64,000 nt of DNA from positions 107,733-171,732 of the forward strand of contig NZ_JAHLPW010000007.1 in NCBI RefSeq assembly GCF_018918075.1, read 5' to 3'. Below are positions 45,922 through 55,544 of this stretch, piece after piece (positions within the stretch are counted from its first letter, which is position 1; the number at the start of each line of letters is the position of its first letter). Made by a program: the position numbers and the translations under genes. Source of the DNA: Virgibacillus sp. MSJ-26 (GTDB lineage Bacteria > Bacillota > Bacilli > Bacillales > Amphibacillaceae). Below the pieces are notes generated by a model, which saw nothing but the letters and a program-made list of their open reading frames with translations, was not told where the DNA came from and made no database searches.

Positions 45922-46884
45922 TTAAGATCTGGCTGATCTTTCTTCTTGCGTATTAATTAGATTAATTAAATTCCTGATCGCTTCAACCACTTCATTTGGA
46001 CAGTCAGTATGGATTGTGGTATGACCTGCACTTTTGAGTATACGATGTTCTCCACGCGGAACGGAATTTGCTAATTTTGTGTAAACAGTATTTTTAATAT
46101 TGTTGAATCGATCAAGTGTATCACGCAGAAATGCTTTACTCGTGATCGGAATCATGAATGGGTCGATTCCCATCCCTGTAAATACAATTAATGGGATGTC
46201 AGGTAAGCTTCCTCCTTTACGTATCTCTTTATAAAGTTCGCTGTTTAAGTTTTTTCTTTCTTTCACTGTTTTTGATAATGTCTTAAGATGATATTCAATT
46301 AGTGGCTCACGGATTTCATCTGGCCAATTTGCAAACATTTGATTAAACAACATACGAAAGGAATTCTTGTAAGTTAAGAGTGCCCGAAGGATAGTAACCC
46401 CCTGCTGGAAAAGGTAACGCTTTTTAAATTTTGGTGTATTAGTGAGAAAGTCCTCGTGAGGCGGTTCTAGCAAAACCATACCAGCTACCTCTTCTGGAAA
46501 TCGTTGTGCATACCGCTGGGCATATATTCCGCCTAAAGAGTGACCGACAAACAGATAGGGAGCTGGAACACCAGCAGCATGCAGTACATTCCGCAATTCA
46601 TCAGTTACCTCAAGGGCACTTCGTGGAAGCATAATATGATCGCTCCAGCCTGTTCCTAATCGATCATAAATTACTGACGTTGCACACTGACTAATTTTAT
46701 GATGAATATTTAGGTAATCCAGTCCGACCATCCCAGCAGCTGGGATGAATACTACTGAAGGACTTCCAGACCCAGAACGATCGAGCAACAAACGATGTCC
46801 CTTTACATCGTAGAAACTTCCAATCAGTGACTCACTGTCTAAAGAACCAGACTTATCAACTTGCTGTTTCTCTGTATGAATCAT
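45922..46884 (-). CDS. Alpha/beta hydrolase
   Basis: 320 residues. Nucleophile elbow in LFVGHSLGGIYAQRYAQ (about residue 115), preceded by VIYDRLGTGWSDH, and catalytic His in LKSAGHTTIHTDCP near the C-terminus. A cap domain of helices lies between about 150 and 240. It lies 55 bases downstream of the tetR gene on the same strand, so it is a probable member of its regulon. Substrate unknown. Confidence 0.87.
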   Translation of the reverse strand: MIHTEKQQVDKSGSLDSESLIGSFYDVKGHRLLLDRSGSGSPSVVFIPAAGMVGLDYLNIHHKISQCATSVIYDRLGTGWSDHIMLPRSALEVTDELRNVLHAAGVPAPYLFVGHSLGGIYAQRYAQRFPEEVAGMVLLEPPHEDFLTNTPKFKKRYLFQQGVTILRALLTYKNSFRMLFNQMFANWPDEIREPLIEYHLKTLSKTVKERKNLNSELYKEIRKGGSLPDIPLIVFTGMGIDPFMIPITSKAFLRDTLDRFNNIKNTVYTKLANSVPRGEHRILKSAGHTTIHTDCPNEVVEAIRNLINLINTQEERSARS

Positions 46885-46938
46885 TATTTGAGACCTCCTC
46901 TAGTTATTATTTTTCATGTCATAAGAGCCTGTTACAAT

Positions 46939-47562
46939 TCATTTATAAAATATTTGCTTGAGTTCATTCAGATAACCATCTAGATCTGCAAGTACTTTAT
47001 CATAATCTAATTCGGTAATTTTTGAGTTACGAATATCTTCCAATATCTCATTTGTAAAACCCACATTCGCCCAAAAAATAAACTGCTTGCATCTTTCAAG
47101 GTTCAGTCCTTCTCTGAATTTAGTTTCATCAACAATTTCAAACATTTCCTCTTGGCATCGTGATAACTTTTCATTCACTCTTTCTTCTAGCTTTTTATTG
47201 ACTTCATCGGAGTTTGTAATGTCAGTAATCATAATAAAGTCAAATATCCAAGGATATTGTTGTAGTAACTCGATCTGGAGTATATAGGATTGTCGAAGCC
47301 TTTCAAAAATATCTTTTTCATTAAAATTCATCAAATCAATATATTCTTTATTAATCCTATCAGCGCAGTAATCATAAAGGAATAGAAAAAGATCCTCCTT
47401 ACTATTTATATAGTGGAACATCAGCCCTTTTGAAATCCCAGCCTCTTTTGCAATAACATTTGTCGAGGCATCATCGAATCCCTTCGTGGAAAATTCTTTT
47501 AGAGCGGCATTTAAAATAGCATCTTTTCTTTTAGGTTCCAACTTCGAAATTTTTAATTGCAT
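46939..47562 (-). CDS. TetR-family transcriptional regulator
   Basis: 207 residues. N-terminal DNA-binding domain: AILNAALKEFSTKGFDDAST then NVIAKEAGISKGLMFHYINS, the classical TetR helix-turn-helix. The C-terminal ligand domain (about 60-207) is divergent. ATG 47562 follows AAAGGTGG by 5 bases. A perfect 13-bp palindrome lies just upstream and is likely its operator, so it should repress itself and the following hydrolase and methyltransferase genes. Confidence 0.9.
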   Translation of the reverse strand: MQLKISKLEPKRKDAILNAALKEFSTKGFDDASTNVIAKEAGISKGLMFHYINSKEDLFLFLYDYCADRINKEYIDLMNFNEKDIFERLRQSYILQIELLQQYPWIFDFIMITDITNSDEVNKKLEERVNEKLSRCQEEMFEIVDETKFREGLNLERCKQFIFWANVGFTNEILEDIRNSKITELDYDKVLADLDGYLNELKQIFYK

Positions 47563-47583
47563 GATAACCACCTTTGCTGTTTT

Positions 47584-47635
47584 ATATTATTTACCTAACA
47601 GGTAAATAATATTATAACTGCGTTTACCTTAAAGG
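47584..47635. promoter_or_regulatory. Probable TetR operator
   Basis: ATATTATTTACCT-AAC-AGGTAAATAATAT (47584-47612), perfect 13-bp arms. A second, shorter ACCTTAAAGGT lies at about 47625-47635. Both contain ACCT/AGGT half-sites upstream of the tetR start at 47562. Confidence 0.75.
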
Positions 47636-47735
47636 TCAATAAAAATATGAGATGAGAATGATTTAGTAACGTTTTTATAAACAGTGATAACTTGATATGA
47701 TCTATTTGTTGAACACTTCATTTTCACCAAATTAC

Positions 47736-48330
47736 TTATTTTACGGCCTTCCAAACTGTCCATCTATCTTTTTCAATTATGCTTTTCTCAACTGAAATCG
47801 CACCATCAATGTGGTTAATTAATAATTGCAATTCACTGTCATCTAATTCGTGCAGAATGCTTCTCCCTGTTCTTTCACTTAAATCCTTAAGCAACTGTTT
47901 TTTATTTTCATACTCTTTCCTTACCTCCCACAGTTTTACCTCTTCTATATCTTTAAATCCTGCTACTTTAAGGTTTTTAATGACAAATTGACTATTATAT
48001 CTGCGATTCTTCTCCTTTTCGGCTAACCTCGGGCAGCGTTCAAAAATATACCCTCTTATATGATAATCATTACCTGCTAACAAACAATCATCTGGAGTAC
48101 GATCTTGAATGATATATATGCCATTCTCTTGCAATACCCGATAAGCTTCGTTAAAACAAGCCTGTATATCATTAATATGATGTATCAAGGCCCGCTCAAG
48201 CACTAAGTTGAACCTTTCACTTCCCATACCCGTTTCATATGCGTCAGTTATCCAAGATTTGTTAATAAGTATTTCAAAAAAGGAAAAACTTTTACGAAGT
48301 CCTTCCCAAGTAGCTAGATAAAATTATGGA
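47736..48330 (-). pseudogene. SAM-dependent methyltransferase, 5'-truncated
   Basis: The C-terminal part of a class I methyltransferase: FNLVLERALIHHINDIQACF then EAYRVLQENGIYIIQDRTPD and a C-terminal half with VKLWEVRKEYENKKQLLKDL. The SAM-binding motif I region is absent. An ATG at 48227 exists without a ribosome site, and upstream coding-like sequence (ILINKSWITDAYETGMGSE) reaches about 48330 before it ends. Likely a remnant, as with the O-methyltransferase at 43106. Confidence 0.7.
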
Positions 48331-48369
48331 ACCTTTATTTCAGCCCAATAATGCGTCTGTGCAGTTCTA

Positions 48370-48981
48370 TTATTGACTTCGAGCAATATGAAGTAATTTT
48401 CTACCCATAGTCAAAATCACAATACTGGTTATCCATAAAATCGACATAGAACCAAAACCAACCAAGGTCCACCATGCGTCAATGGAATGTCCTCTAACAT
48501 TGATTTCTGACGGTACAAAAAGTAACGTCACTATCGCTAGCAAGCAAAGAAGCATTCCCGTCACATAATACGCACTTGCTTGAAAGAGATGAGCTAGCGG
48601 AAAGAAATGCACGCCAATAATAATAGCCATAATCGGAAAAAACCAATCGAAATGCCCTATTACATTAGTTACAATAGCAGCAATACCAATTAGCACAAAT
48701 TCTACCGCAAAAACAATATTAAACCATTTTTCTACATTCTTAGCGTTACGAAACTTATTTGTATTAGGTAGATGCCGTGACTGTCTTATCATCATAATTC
48801 CTGAGAAAAATAATGCAGCCCCGATTAATATGGCTAAAATCATTAACCAGATTGCAACCGATACCCGTAATCCTCCAATACCAATGTCCGCCCATACCGT
48901 TCCAAAAAAAGCCATAAACATTACGCCTGAAGCCGTACCACGTACATCTGCTTTTGTAACAACATTTTCTGTCACACTCAC
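48370..48981 (-). CDS. Conserved hypothetical membrane protein
   Basis: About 203 residues with six hydrophobic segments. Blocks include VRGTASGVMFMAFFGTVWAD and a central IIIGVHFFPLAHLFQASAYY, a GVHFFPLA pattern I associate with a family of uncharacterised Bacillus membrane proteins (DUF7010-like, loosely held). The start is uncertain: GTG 48981 fits the alignment-like beginning SVTENVVTKADV, while the frame is open to a TTG at 49071. Function unknown. Confidence 0.65.
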   Translation of the reverse strand: MSVTENVVTKADVRGTASGVMFMAFFGTVWADIGIGGLRVSVAIWLMILAILIGAALFFSGIMMIRQSRHLPNTNKFRNAKNVEKWFNIVFAVEFVLIGIAAIVTNVIGHFDWFFPIMAIIIGVHFFPLAHLFQASAYYVTGMLLCLLAIVTLLFVPSEINVRGHSIDAWWTLVGFGSMSILWITSIVILTMGRKLLHIARSQ

Positions 48982-49156
48982 CCCAATTTCGATTATCGTG
49001 TGGAAAACCCGAACAACTTCATACAGAAAAGAACTATATATCGCAATATCATCGTAATACACAATAATCAAAAAATTGGATCTTCATGGTAACGCTACCA
49101 TTACATCCATGACACTATCTTACATAAATAGTAGTATACTCCGGTTGGATTATCTT

Positions 49157-49954
49157 TTATGACACTAAAGGTTCAGTTTTACGCCAATTGTGGTTGGAAT
49201 AAATGAATGACAATACAGTCGCTCCAACAACACATGGCAGTAAAATAAAAGCAAAAAGTTTAAGTGTCATGATCCCGCTCACATCAAAATGTCCGTGAAT
49301 AGGTCCTAAAATTTGAAATGCGGTCATGATTGCAACATGAAATCCAATGGATGTCCACACACTTCCCGATATTGCCCTAAACACACCTAAAATGATTGCA
49401 AAACTTGGAATAAATTGAAGTTGTTCTACAGAATATATTGCCCCTATAAAATAAGCAAATAATGAGAATAATAGTGTTTGTAAAATGAGTGTGCCCCAAT
49501 GAGGGAAAACTACATTTAAGTACCGATATATGTACCCTCTAAAAATAAATTCTTCAGGTAATGCTTCTATTAAAAATACAGTTATGAATAGAATTAAAAT
49601 ACTCATCAATAGGTAATTTAAATTTGTATGGATTTTTATTTCAACCCATCCAAATATTACACAAATAAATAAACCAATAGATGCGGGAATCGCCCAGAGA
49701 AGTAAGCCTAGAAAAAATGAAAAGATATTCTTTTTAAAAGCCCCTTGCCCGAGTTGTTTCCACGGAATCTTGTCAATTTTAAGTGCTGATTGAATGAGAA
49801 TAAAGGTTAATATGGTAGTAATTATAGCAATGAAGAAATGATTAATTCGGCTATATTCTTCACTTATAAATATATCATTGAGGTAAGTTATAAAGTGCCA
49901 AATGACGATGCCTAGTACCAATACAACTAAAATTCTCATCCATATATTTTTCAT
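49157..49954 (-). CDS. CPBP-family intramembrane metalloprotease
   Basis: 265 residues with about eight membrane segments. The diagnostic motif 1 is EALPEEFIFRGYIYR (about residue 135), followed by motif 2 around FRAISGSVWTSIGFHVAIM with the conserved His. Bacterial relatives are linked with bacteriocin self-immunity or maturation; no bacteriocin gene is visible nearby. ATG 49954 has an AAAGGG 11 bases upstream; a TTG at 49978 is the alternative. A second CPBP gene lies at 51282. Confidence 0.87.
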   Translation of the reverse strand: MKNIWMRILVVLVLGIVIWHFITYLNDIFISEEYSRINHFFIAIITTILTFILIQSALKIDKIPWKQLGQGAFKKNIFSFFLGLLLWAIPASIGLFICVIFGWVEIKIHTNLNYLLMSILILFITVFLIEALPEEFIFRGYIYRYLNVVFPHWGTLILQTLLFSLFAYFIGAIYSVEQLQFIPSFAIILGVFRAISGSVWTSIGFHVAIMTAFQILGPIHGHFDVSGIMTLKLFAFILLPCVVGATVLSFIYSNHNWRKTEPLVS

Positions 49955-50249
49955 GTTAAATGATGCCCTTTCACCCAATATAATCCACTCCCATTTATAG
50001 ACTTGAATTTATAAATCCCTTCCTTCTTCTTGCTTAAATTTAATTTTAATTTAACAAGAAGCTGTAACCTTTTCAACATGATCATTCAAATTTCTCTTTA
50101 GGCTGTATCCAAAACCCCTTTAGTACAAAATTCTCTGAAATTTAAGGGTGATCAGAAAAAAGTATGGGTTCTTCTATGTGTATCACCTAATTATTCCACC
50201 ACATTCTAACTAATAAATGGAAAGAAACAAAGCGTAAAAACGTCATCTT

Positions 50250-50407
50250 TATACCAAGTTATCAATTAAAGTTCTAGTAATAAACTTTTTTGCTAATGGA
50301 TAACAAATCAATCCCAATATGGCAAAACAAAATAGAGACATGCCAGAGACTATCCCAGTGATTACACTGTTGGCAACACTATTTTTCGGGGCTGACCATG
50401 GTTATAA
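50250..50407 (-). pseudogene. C-terminal remnant of a membrane protein
   Basis: The minus-strand reading SAPKNSVANSVITGIVSGMS then LFCFAILGLICYPLAKKF ends at a TAA at 50250; it has no start codon and is cut upstream by stops. It looks like the last helix of a lost membrane protein. Otherwise 49955-50623 contains no gene I can support. Confidence 0.4.
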
Positions 50408-50623
50408 TATTGCAATTACCCTCATAATTACAGCTAATATATACAAACTGAAATCTTTAAAGACGTTAACTACCCAAAAAAATGAGCACCTGCGATAAAG
50501 GAAATCCCTCATTTCATTGATTTTTAATAATCTTTCTAGTTAAAAAATTGTCTCCCACTTTTATATCCAATTTAAAATGCCAATTATTATTAGATACCTT
50601 CACCCATTAATTATTGTTTCGAT

Positions 50624-51115
50624 TTATTCACTAGATTGATTGCCCATGGAAATAGCAAGCCTATTCCACATATTAATTTGATTAATTATTATGACTAAAT
50701 CCACATACTCTTTTTCATTGTAATGTTCTCTCACTTGGTTATATAACTTATCACTAACACCTTTTTCTGAAATTAAAGTTATGTTTTCTGCTAACTGCAG
50801 TGCGACTTTCTCCTTTGAACTGTAAATCCCCGTTTCATTCCAAGATTTTAAATGATCAAGTTGCTCTTTCGATACCTTTAACTTTTTAGCTGCTTTTGTA
50901 TGCATGTTTATACAATAGGAGCAACCATTAATTTGTGAAACTCTTAACTTGATTAGTTCCGCCAGATCTTTATTAATAAGCAATTTTTTTACGTATTTCT
51001 CCAACCCCATTACTTTTTCTAGAGCATCAGGGGCTACTTTAAAGTAATTGATTCTATTTTTCATGTTCATAAATCCCGCCGCCTTGACAATACCCTTATT
51101 AACCAGTTTGCTCAT
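50624..51115 (-). CDS. AhpD/carboxymuconolactone-decarboxylase-family protein
   Basis: 163 residues. The redox core QINGCSYCINMHTKAAKKL (about residues 58-76) has the CxxC-x3-H motif of AhpD-like peroxidase partners. Flanking blocks: ELIKLRVSQ before it, and TGIYSSKEKVALQLAENITL after it, matching the family. Likely a thiol-dependent antioxidant enzyme in the cytoplasm. A GAGAGATC-type ribosome site precedes ATG 51115. Apparently monocistronic. Confidence 0.9.
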   Translation of the reverse strand: MSKLVNKGIVKAAGFMNMKNRINYFKVAPDALEKVMGLEKYVKKLLINKDLAELIKLRVSQINGCSYCINMHTKAAKKLKVSKEQLDHLKSWNETGIYSSKEKVALQLAENITLISEKGVSDKLYNQVREHYNEKEYVDLVIIINQINMWNRLAISMGNQSSE

Positions 51116-51281
51116 AAGATCTCTCCTCTTATCATTTTAAACTTTACAGTCAAGGATTAAATATTTTTTGTTATTAGGATATAATGTCGATTTTTCGATA
51201 CATCAATACATTGGTATTAAACCCTTAAACAATGTGCCCCGATTGTAAGTTTGTAATTATAAAGTTTTTATGAAATGCTAA

Positions 51282-52145
51282 TCACATAGAACGGTTATGG
51301 CTAATTTTCCTTCTATCATTTAATATTAAAAACGATAACACTACAATACTAAATATGACAATAAACAAAAATGATAAATATAGCGACATGAAGCCTTCAA
51401 ACGTCTCATCAAACTCTAAAAGCGCAATGCCTGATTCATATGCGCCGCCTAGAGAAATATATCTAACGACTTCAAGGTAAACGATATGAAATATTATATT
51501 CATCCATAATGAACCGGTATATATTCTATAAAGCTGTAGAGCAATTCCAAATGCAAAGAGTAATATAAAATAATCTATCGTTATTGCAAATGGCCTATCA
51601 AAGAATATTGATTCCATCGCTATCACCGTTATCGGTACACAAATAAATATTAACGGTTGCAATAATAACGATACAAAAAAGCGGAACTTTTTTTGTAATT
51701 CTTCAAATATTAAACCACGTATAAAAACTTCTTCTGGAAATGCTTCGTACATAAATGCTGTTATTGTATTGATTAAAACGGAAATAATAACGCTTGTTGT
51801 CAAGTTCATACTGGGGTTTTCAATTCCACCGAATAAATAGGCTGTTAAAATACCTACTCCAAGTAATATAAAAGGCAAAGCAATTCCAATCGCCATCTTG
51901 GATGATGAGTTTACACCTTTAAGGCCGATACTTTTAAAAGATTCAGGGCTTTTTCTTTTCAGTACATATAGTACAATGAGCGTTAGCCCAGTAAAAATCA
52001 TCCCTTGTAGAAGTACAGCTACTTTTCGGTCCATATCTTGAGTTTCTATTAAATATCGTCCAACATTACCCGCTACAAAGAGAAATAACGATACGAGTAT
52101 AAAATACAAAAACAATCGACTAATCCTAAAATTCGACGAGGCCAA
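51282..52145 (-). CDS. CPBP-family intramembrane metalloprotease
   Basis: 287 residues, eight hydrophobic segments. Motif 1 EAFPEEVFIRGLIFEEL (about residue 140) and motif 2 GSLWMNIIFHIVYLEVV (about 235) are visible. It starts with TTG 52145 behind GGAG at 7 bases. It shares layout, though only moderate sequence, with the CPBP protein at 49157. It follows the 52205-52738 gene on the same strand, so the two may be an operon. Confidence 0.86.
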   Translation of the reverse strand: MASSNFRISRLFLYFILVSLFLFVAGNVGRYLIETQDMDRKVAVLLQGMIFTGLTLIVLYVLKRKSPESFKSIGLKGVNSSSKMAIGIALPFILLGVGILTAYLFGGIENPSMNLTTSVIISVLINTITAFMYEAFPEEVFIRGLIFEELQKKFRFFVSLLLQPLIFICVPITVIAMESIFFDRPFAITIDYFILLFAFGIALQLYRIYTGSLWMNIIFHIVYLEVVRYISLGGAYESGIALLEFDETFEGFMSLYLSFLFIVIFSIVVLSFLILNDRRKISHNRSM

Positions 52146-52204
52146 TTGAATGCTCCTTTGTATTAGATTTTAAGATTAAGGCTAAGTACATCGTTAAATC
52201 TGCA

Positions 52205-52738
52205 CTAATCAAATAATATGTTTTCAATAAATTCGGACTCTTTCTTATAAATTTTATACATAAAGTACATCAAAATAATAACAGCAAAAAGTAAAGATGA
52301 TTCGTTAATATTGTCTTCGATAGATATAGTTGTTTTAAAAGTAAACTCATTTGCCTTAATAGTCGAGACATGTATGTTATCTATTTTCACTTCTATCTCA
52401 CTACGCCAATTTTCTTCTGTACGTATATCCTGTCCATCGATATTTCCTACAACACAAAAATAGAGAAGGCTATTCCCTGGCTTATCTTTCAAAAAATAAG
52501 TCTCTTCTTCTGTTTCAATGATATATGTAGCAACAAGTAAGTTTTTGATCTTGCGCTTCTTAATCCCGATCTTAATTTTGGATCCATTGTGAGCAGTAAA
52601 GGATACGACATTTCCTTTTTCACATCCCGATATATCAGCTTTTTCAATGTTTCCAACACTTTCTTTCGCCATGTTTTCCACTTGAATAACATTCTTTTTC
52701 CCCATGTATAACACATCTTTGAATTGATATTGTTTCAT
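52205..52738 (-). CDS. Hypothetical protein with C-terminal membrane helix
   Basis: 177 residues. A beta-rich soluble part (GSKIKIGIKKRKIKNLLVAT, then YFLKDKPGNSLLYFCVVGNI) resembles tubby/LURP-like beta barrels, tentatively. One helix near the end (SSLLFAVIILMYFMYKIY) then a short tail. A GGTGG site precedes the ATG. Neighbour of a CPBP protease gene; function unknown. Confidence 0.7.
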   Translation of the reverse strand: MKQYQFKDVLYMGKKNVIQVENMAKESVGNIEKADISGCEKGNVVSFTAHNGSKIKIGIKKRKIKNLLVATYIIETEEETYFLKDKPGNSLLYFCVVGNIDGQDIRTEENWRSEIEVKIDNIHVSTIKANEFTFKTTISIEDNINESSLLFAVIILMYFMYKIYKKESEFIENILFD

Positions 52739-52935
52739 TTGTATCCCACCTTTCTTAATCGTTTATTCGTGGTTATACATTTTGTATATTCCTCTTTCTA
52801 TGATTTATTCAAATGTTTTTCTACTGTCTCCTATCATCCTAAACATGAAAAACAAATATTTTTTTGAATTCAAAAGTCTTCAGGATACTGATAATAAGAC
52901 TAACCTTTAACAATCGAGCCGTTTATGGTACAATC

Positions 52936-53763
52936 TTATTTAAGATTATTTTTCACATAATCAGGAATATCCTTTGGTTTTATTGATGCCAATTGTTTAA
53001 ACGAGACACCTTTTTTTAACTCTGAATCAACGAACTCCCAACCAGCATAATACGCTTCTCTTTTATGGCCAGATGCTCCCGTACCAAATATGAATTTCTC
53101 AATCACTTCTCCTTTTGATTTCGATAAATAAGGGGTGATCCCATTTAAGATCTTTGTTCTATGCTCATGACATGATTGTAACCAACCTTGTTCTACTCCC
53201 ATTTCAATATATACCTCATCCCTTTCTCCGGGTACGAGGTGTTTACTAACATGTAATGCCAACCCTTCTTGTAAAACAATTTCAGCAATTGGACGTTCCC
53301 AGTTCATTTCTAATGAAGCTGTTTCTGCATGTACAATATGAGTTAGCTCATGAACAACAATAATGTCAGAAAGCTGATTTTCAATAGGCAAACAAAGCAT
53401 AGATCTTTGTTCATCGTATGGAGCAACAAAAGCACTGTTGTCAAACGAGCTTACAAAAAACACAATGACAAGAGGGATATCCTCATCGCTTCCTAATAAA
53501 GTTTTTACTTCTGCAAAACTCTTCTCGAATTTAATTTGATCTGGCTTCCAGTTTCGAATCTGATTAATGTTGGATTGATACTTCATCCATGTTTGATTTA
53601 ATTGTTTTTTTGCCTGTTGATCATAACCAGGTGGCAATGCTGCAAAATTATAATGTTCTTTCCATAAGTTCCATCTTTCTGATTCGTTAACATCCTCATG
53701 ATTCGCAAGCTCAAAAAAATTTAGGAATTTAGGCACAAGATTAACAACTTCTATATTTACCAA
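52936..53763 (-). CDS. Predicted zinc metallopeptidase (HELTH motif), DUF2268/DUF5700-like
   Basis: 275 residues. Zinc site VVHELTHIVHAE (about residue 138) and a downstream Glu in VLQEGLALHVSKHL, the gluzincin pattern. The N-terminal 100 residues are helical, the C-terminal part has GHKREAYYAGWEFVDSE. No signal peptide, so cytoplasmic. TTG start 53763 follows GGAGG by 8 bases. It shares the general layout of the DUF2268 protein at 9835. Substrate unknown. Confidence 0.82.
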   Translation of the reverse strand: MVNIEVVNLVPKFLNFFELANHEDVNESERWNLWKEHYNFAALPPGYDQQAKKQLNQTWMKYQSNINQIRNWKPDQIKFEKSFAEVKTLLGSDEDIPLVIVFFVSSFDNSAFVAPYDEQRSMLCLPIENQLSDIIVVHELTHIVHAETASLEMNWERPIAEIVLQEGLALHVSKHLVPGERDEVYIEMGVEQGWLQSCHEHRTKILNGITPYLSKSKGEVIEKFIFGTGASGHKREAYYAGWEFVDSELKKGVSFKQLASIKPKDIPDYVKNNLK

Positions 53764-53858
53764 CTACAAAACCTCCTTCTGATTAACCTTATGAGTTCAT
53801 CTATTTCTAAAACCTTAATCAGCAAAATGACCCCGTTTGTTGAGAGAAACGATGGAAG

Positions 53859-54067
53859 TTAATCATTCTTCTTTTCTTCTATATCAAATATACGCCCAAT
53901 ATGGCTTAAATACACATCTTCTAACGATGGTCGAGAACAACTCCCTGATTTGGTCTTGACAATGTGGTCATCACCTTCACCGCAGTCGATTTCCCAGCAC
54001 CATTTGGACCAAGAAGTACAAAAACCTCTCCTTTTTTGCTCATTCTTTCTTCATCTTCCAGAATCAT
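53859..54067 (-). pseudogene. ABC transporter ATPase remnant with internal deletion
   Basis: The beginning reads MSKKGEVFVLLGPNGAGKST then AVKVMTTLSRPNQG, a P-loop region. Within a few bases this is joined, in another frame, to the typical drug-exporter end RPSLEDVYLSHIGRIFDIEE. The middle of the ATPase (signature, Walker B) is gone, about 200 residues. It lies downstream of the merR gene, which probably regulated it. Confidence 0.75.
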
Positions 54068-54079
54068 GATCTGAAAACA

Positions 54080-54817
54080 TTAATCCTCTTTTCGTTCATA
54101 CATAATACGTACAGCACGCTCCATAAACTGAACGATTTCCTCGTCCATAGGGTAAAAAGCAACTTCTCCCGAATGATCTCTAATTACGTTCCACATCTTT
54201 TCTTTTAAAACGTGATTGTCGCCGAACATGTCATGTACTTTTTCCATCCATTGTTTAGCTAGACGTTGAACTTTTTCCGATCCAGGATCTTCGTTTAGAA
54301 CACTACGCACATCTCGAATAATATGTGTCCATTCTTGAATGTCATCTTTGTTCCTTTCAGACTGCAAATCCATAATCGTCTTTTGGTCTTTTTTATTAAG
54401 GTAACCATCATAAAGATGTTTAACAACATCTTTATCTCGCTGGAACAGTTGAATAATTTCAAAAACGAGAGGCCATTTAATCTCTTCTTCGAACTGAATG
54501 GAATGCAATACTCCGTTTAAAGCCTGTTCTAGAATCTGTAACTGTTTTTGTTGCTGCTTTACCATATCCAACTGCTGTCCAAGGGACTGTTCCCAGGTTG
54601 TTTCAGGCTCATCCAATTTTTCCTTGATTTGCTCCAGTGAAAACCCCATATATTTCAAAGCCAATATTTGCTGTAATCGTAGTACATCATTTTCATCATA
54701 TAGACGATGACCTCCTTCCGTTGAAGAGGACGGTTTGAGTAACTTGATCTCGTCATAGTAGTCCAATGTCCGTATTGTTACGCTAGTCTTTTTTGATAAT
54801 TGACCAATAGAATACAC
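54080..54817 (-). CDS. MerR-family regulator with TipAS-like domain
   Basis: 245 residues. Winged-helix MerR domain at 1-70 (YSIGQLSKKTSVTIRTLDYY, then GGHRLYDENDVLRLQQI), a coiled-coil dimer helix (about 75-115) and a C-terminal TipAS-type drug-binding region. GTG start with AAGGAG upstream. Its promoter has the 19-base spacer expected for MerR-activated genes. Its probable target, an ABC transporter, survives only as a remnant just downstream. Confidence 0.9.
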   Translation of the reverse strand: MYSIGQLSKKTSVTIRTLDYYDEIKLLKPSSSTEGGHRLYDENDVLRLQQILALKYMGFSLEQIKEKLDEPETTWEQSLGQQLDMVKQQQKQLQILEQALNGVLHSIQFEEEIKWPLVFEIIQLFQRDKDVVKHLYDGYLNKKDQKTIMDLQSERNKDDIQEWTHIIRDVRSVLNEDPGSEKVQRLAKQWMEKVHDMFGDNHVLKEKMWNVIRDHSGEVAFYPMDEEIVQFMERAVRIMYERKED

Positions 54818-54851
54818 ACTATCTTCTCCTTTTCGTTTTTATTACATTTCT

Positions 54852-54882
54852 AGTATAAAACAATACGCCACGTGTGATTCAA
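54852..54882 (-). promoter_or_regulatory. MerR-type promoter with 19-bp spacer
   Basis: Minus strand TTGAAT (54877-54882), 19-base spacer, TATACT (54852-54857). MerR regulators act on such over-long spacers by untwisting the DNA. The spacer holds CACGTG. Confidence 0.7.
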
Positions 54883-55113
54883 GAGGAAAATTAAAAAGCT
54901 TTAAAACAATAGGATAGTACTTATTTAATTGTTAGTAAGCACTATCCCATCTGTTAAACAAATGCATCCGCTAATTAAACAGATAAATATATTTTTATTA
55001 TATCTGCTTTTTAAAAAGTTAGTGATAGACGATCCGTTATTTACGCTGCGTTTGTTCATAATTTGTTCATTACTATTTTCTAGCTTCCGCCTGCTCATGA
55101 GAGGTCATATCTT

Positions 55114-55290
55114 TCATTGTTTGTGTAATTTGCCATGCTTGTCTGGATTATTCATATATTCTTTGAAACCTATACCTCGATAAAAGTGGATTGCTTCTTC
55201 AACATTTTGCACTCGAATCCCTATTATAAGTGGCACATCAGGCAATTTTTCATTATTGATAGGTGTTTTTTGATTTTGGTCTTCTCTCAA
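55114..55290 (-). pseudogene. Glyoxalase/VOC-type domain remnant
   Basis: The minus-strand reading PLIIGIRVQNVEEAIHFYRG then IGFKEYMNNPDKHG is a convincing first beta-alpha unit of a VOC domain; it shifts frame and stops at 55114. No start or second half. Nothing further is seen in 55291-55544 except a short hairpin (TCACTTCAGTGA, near 55300) also present in variant form at about 50510. Confidence 0.5.
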
Positions 55291-55544
55291 ACAAATCCCT
55301 CACTTCAGTGATTTTTAATATCCTTCCTTATTTTCCAACATTAAATGTAATGCTTACAATTTCCAAAAAATTACAGATAAAGGCTGTCCCCTTGCTCTTT
55401 CAGGCTTATCCTCCCGTTACTTGAAAAGGATTCAAGTTAATTTACATTATAAGCCCCTTCAATCCAATAAATTGTCAATTATCTTTAATTGTCTTCTTCT
55501 TTCCTTTGTTGAAGCATCTAAAGAATTACTCGTTAAAGAATTTA

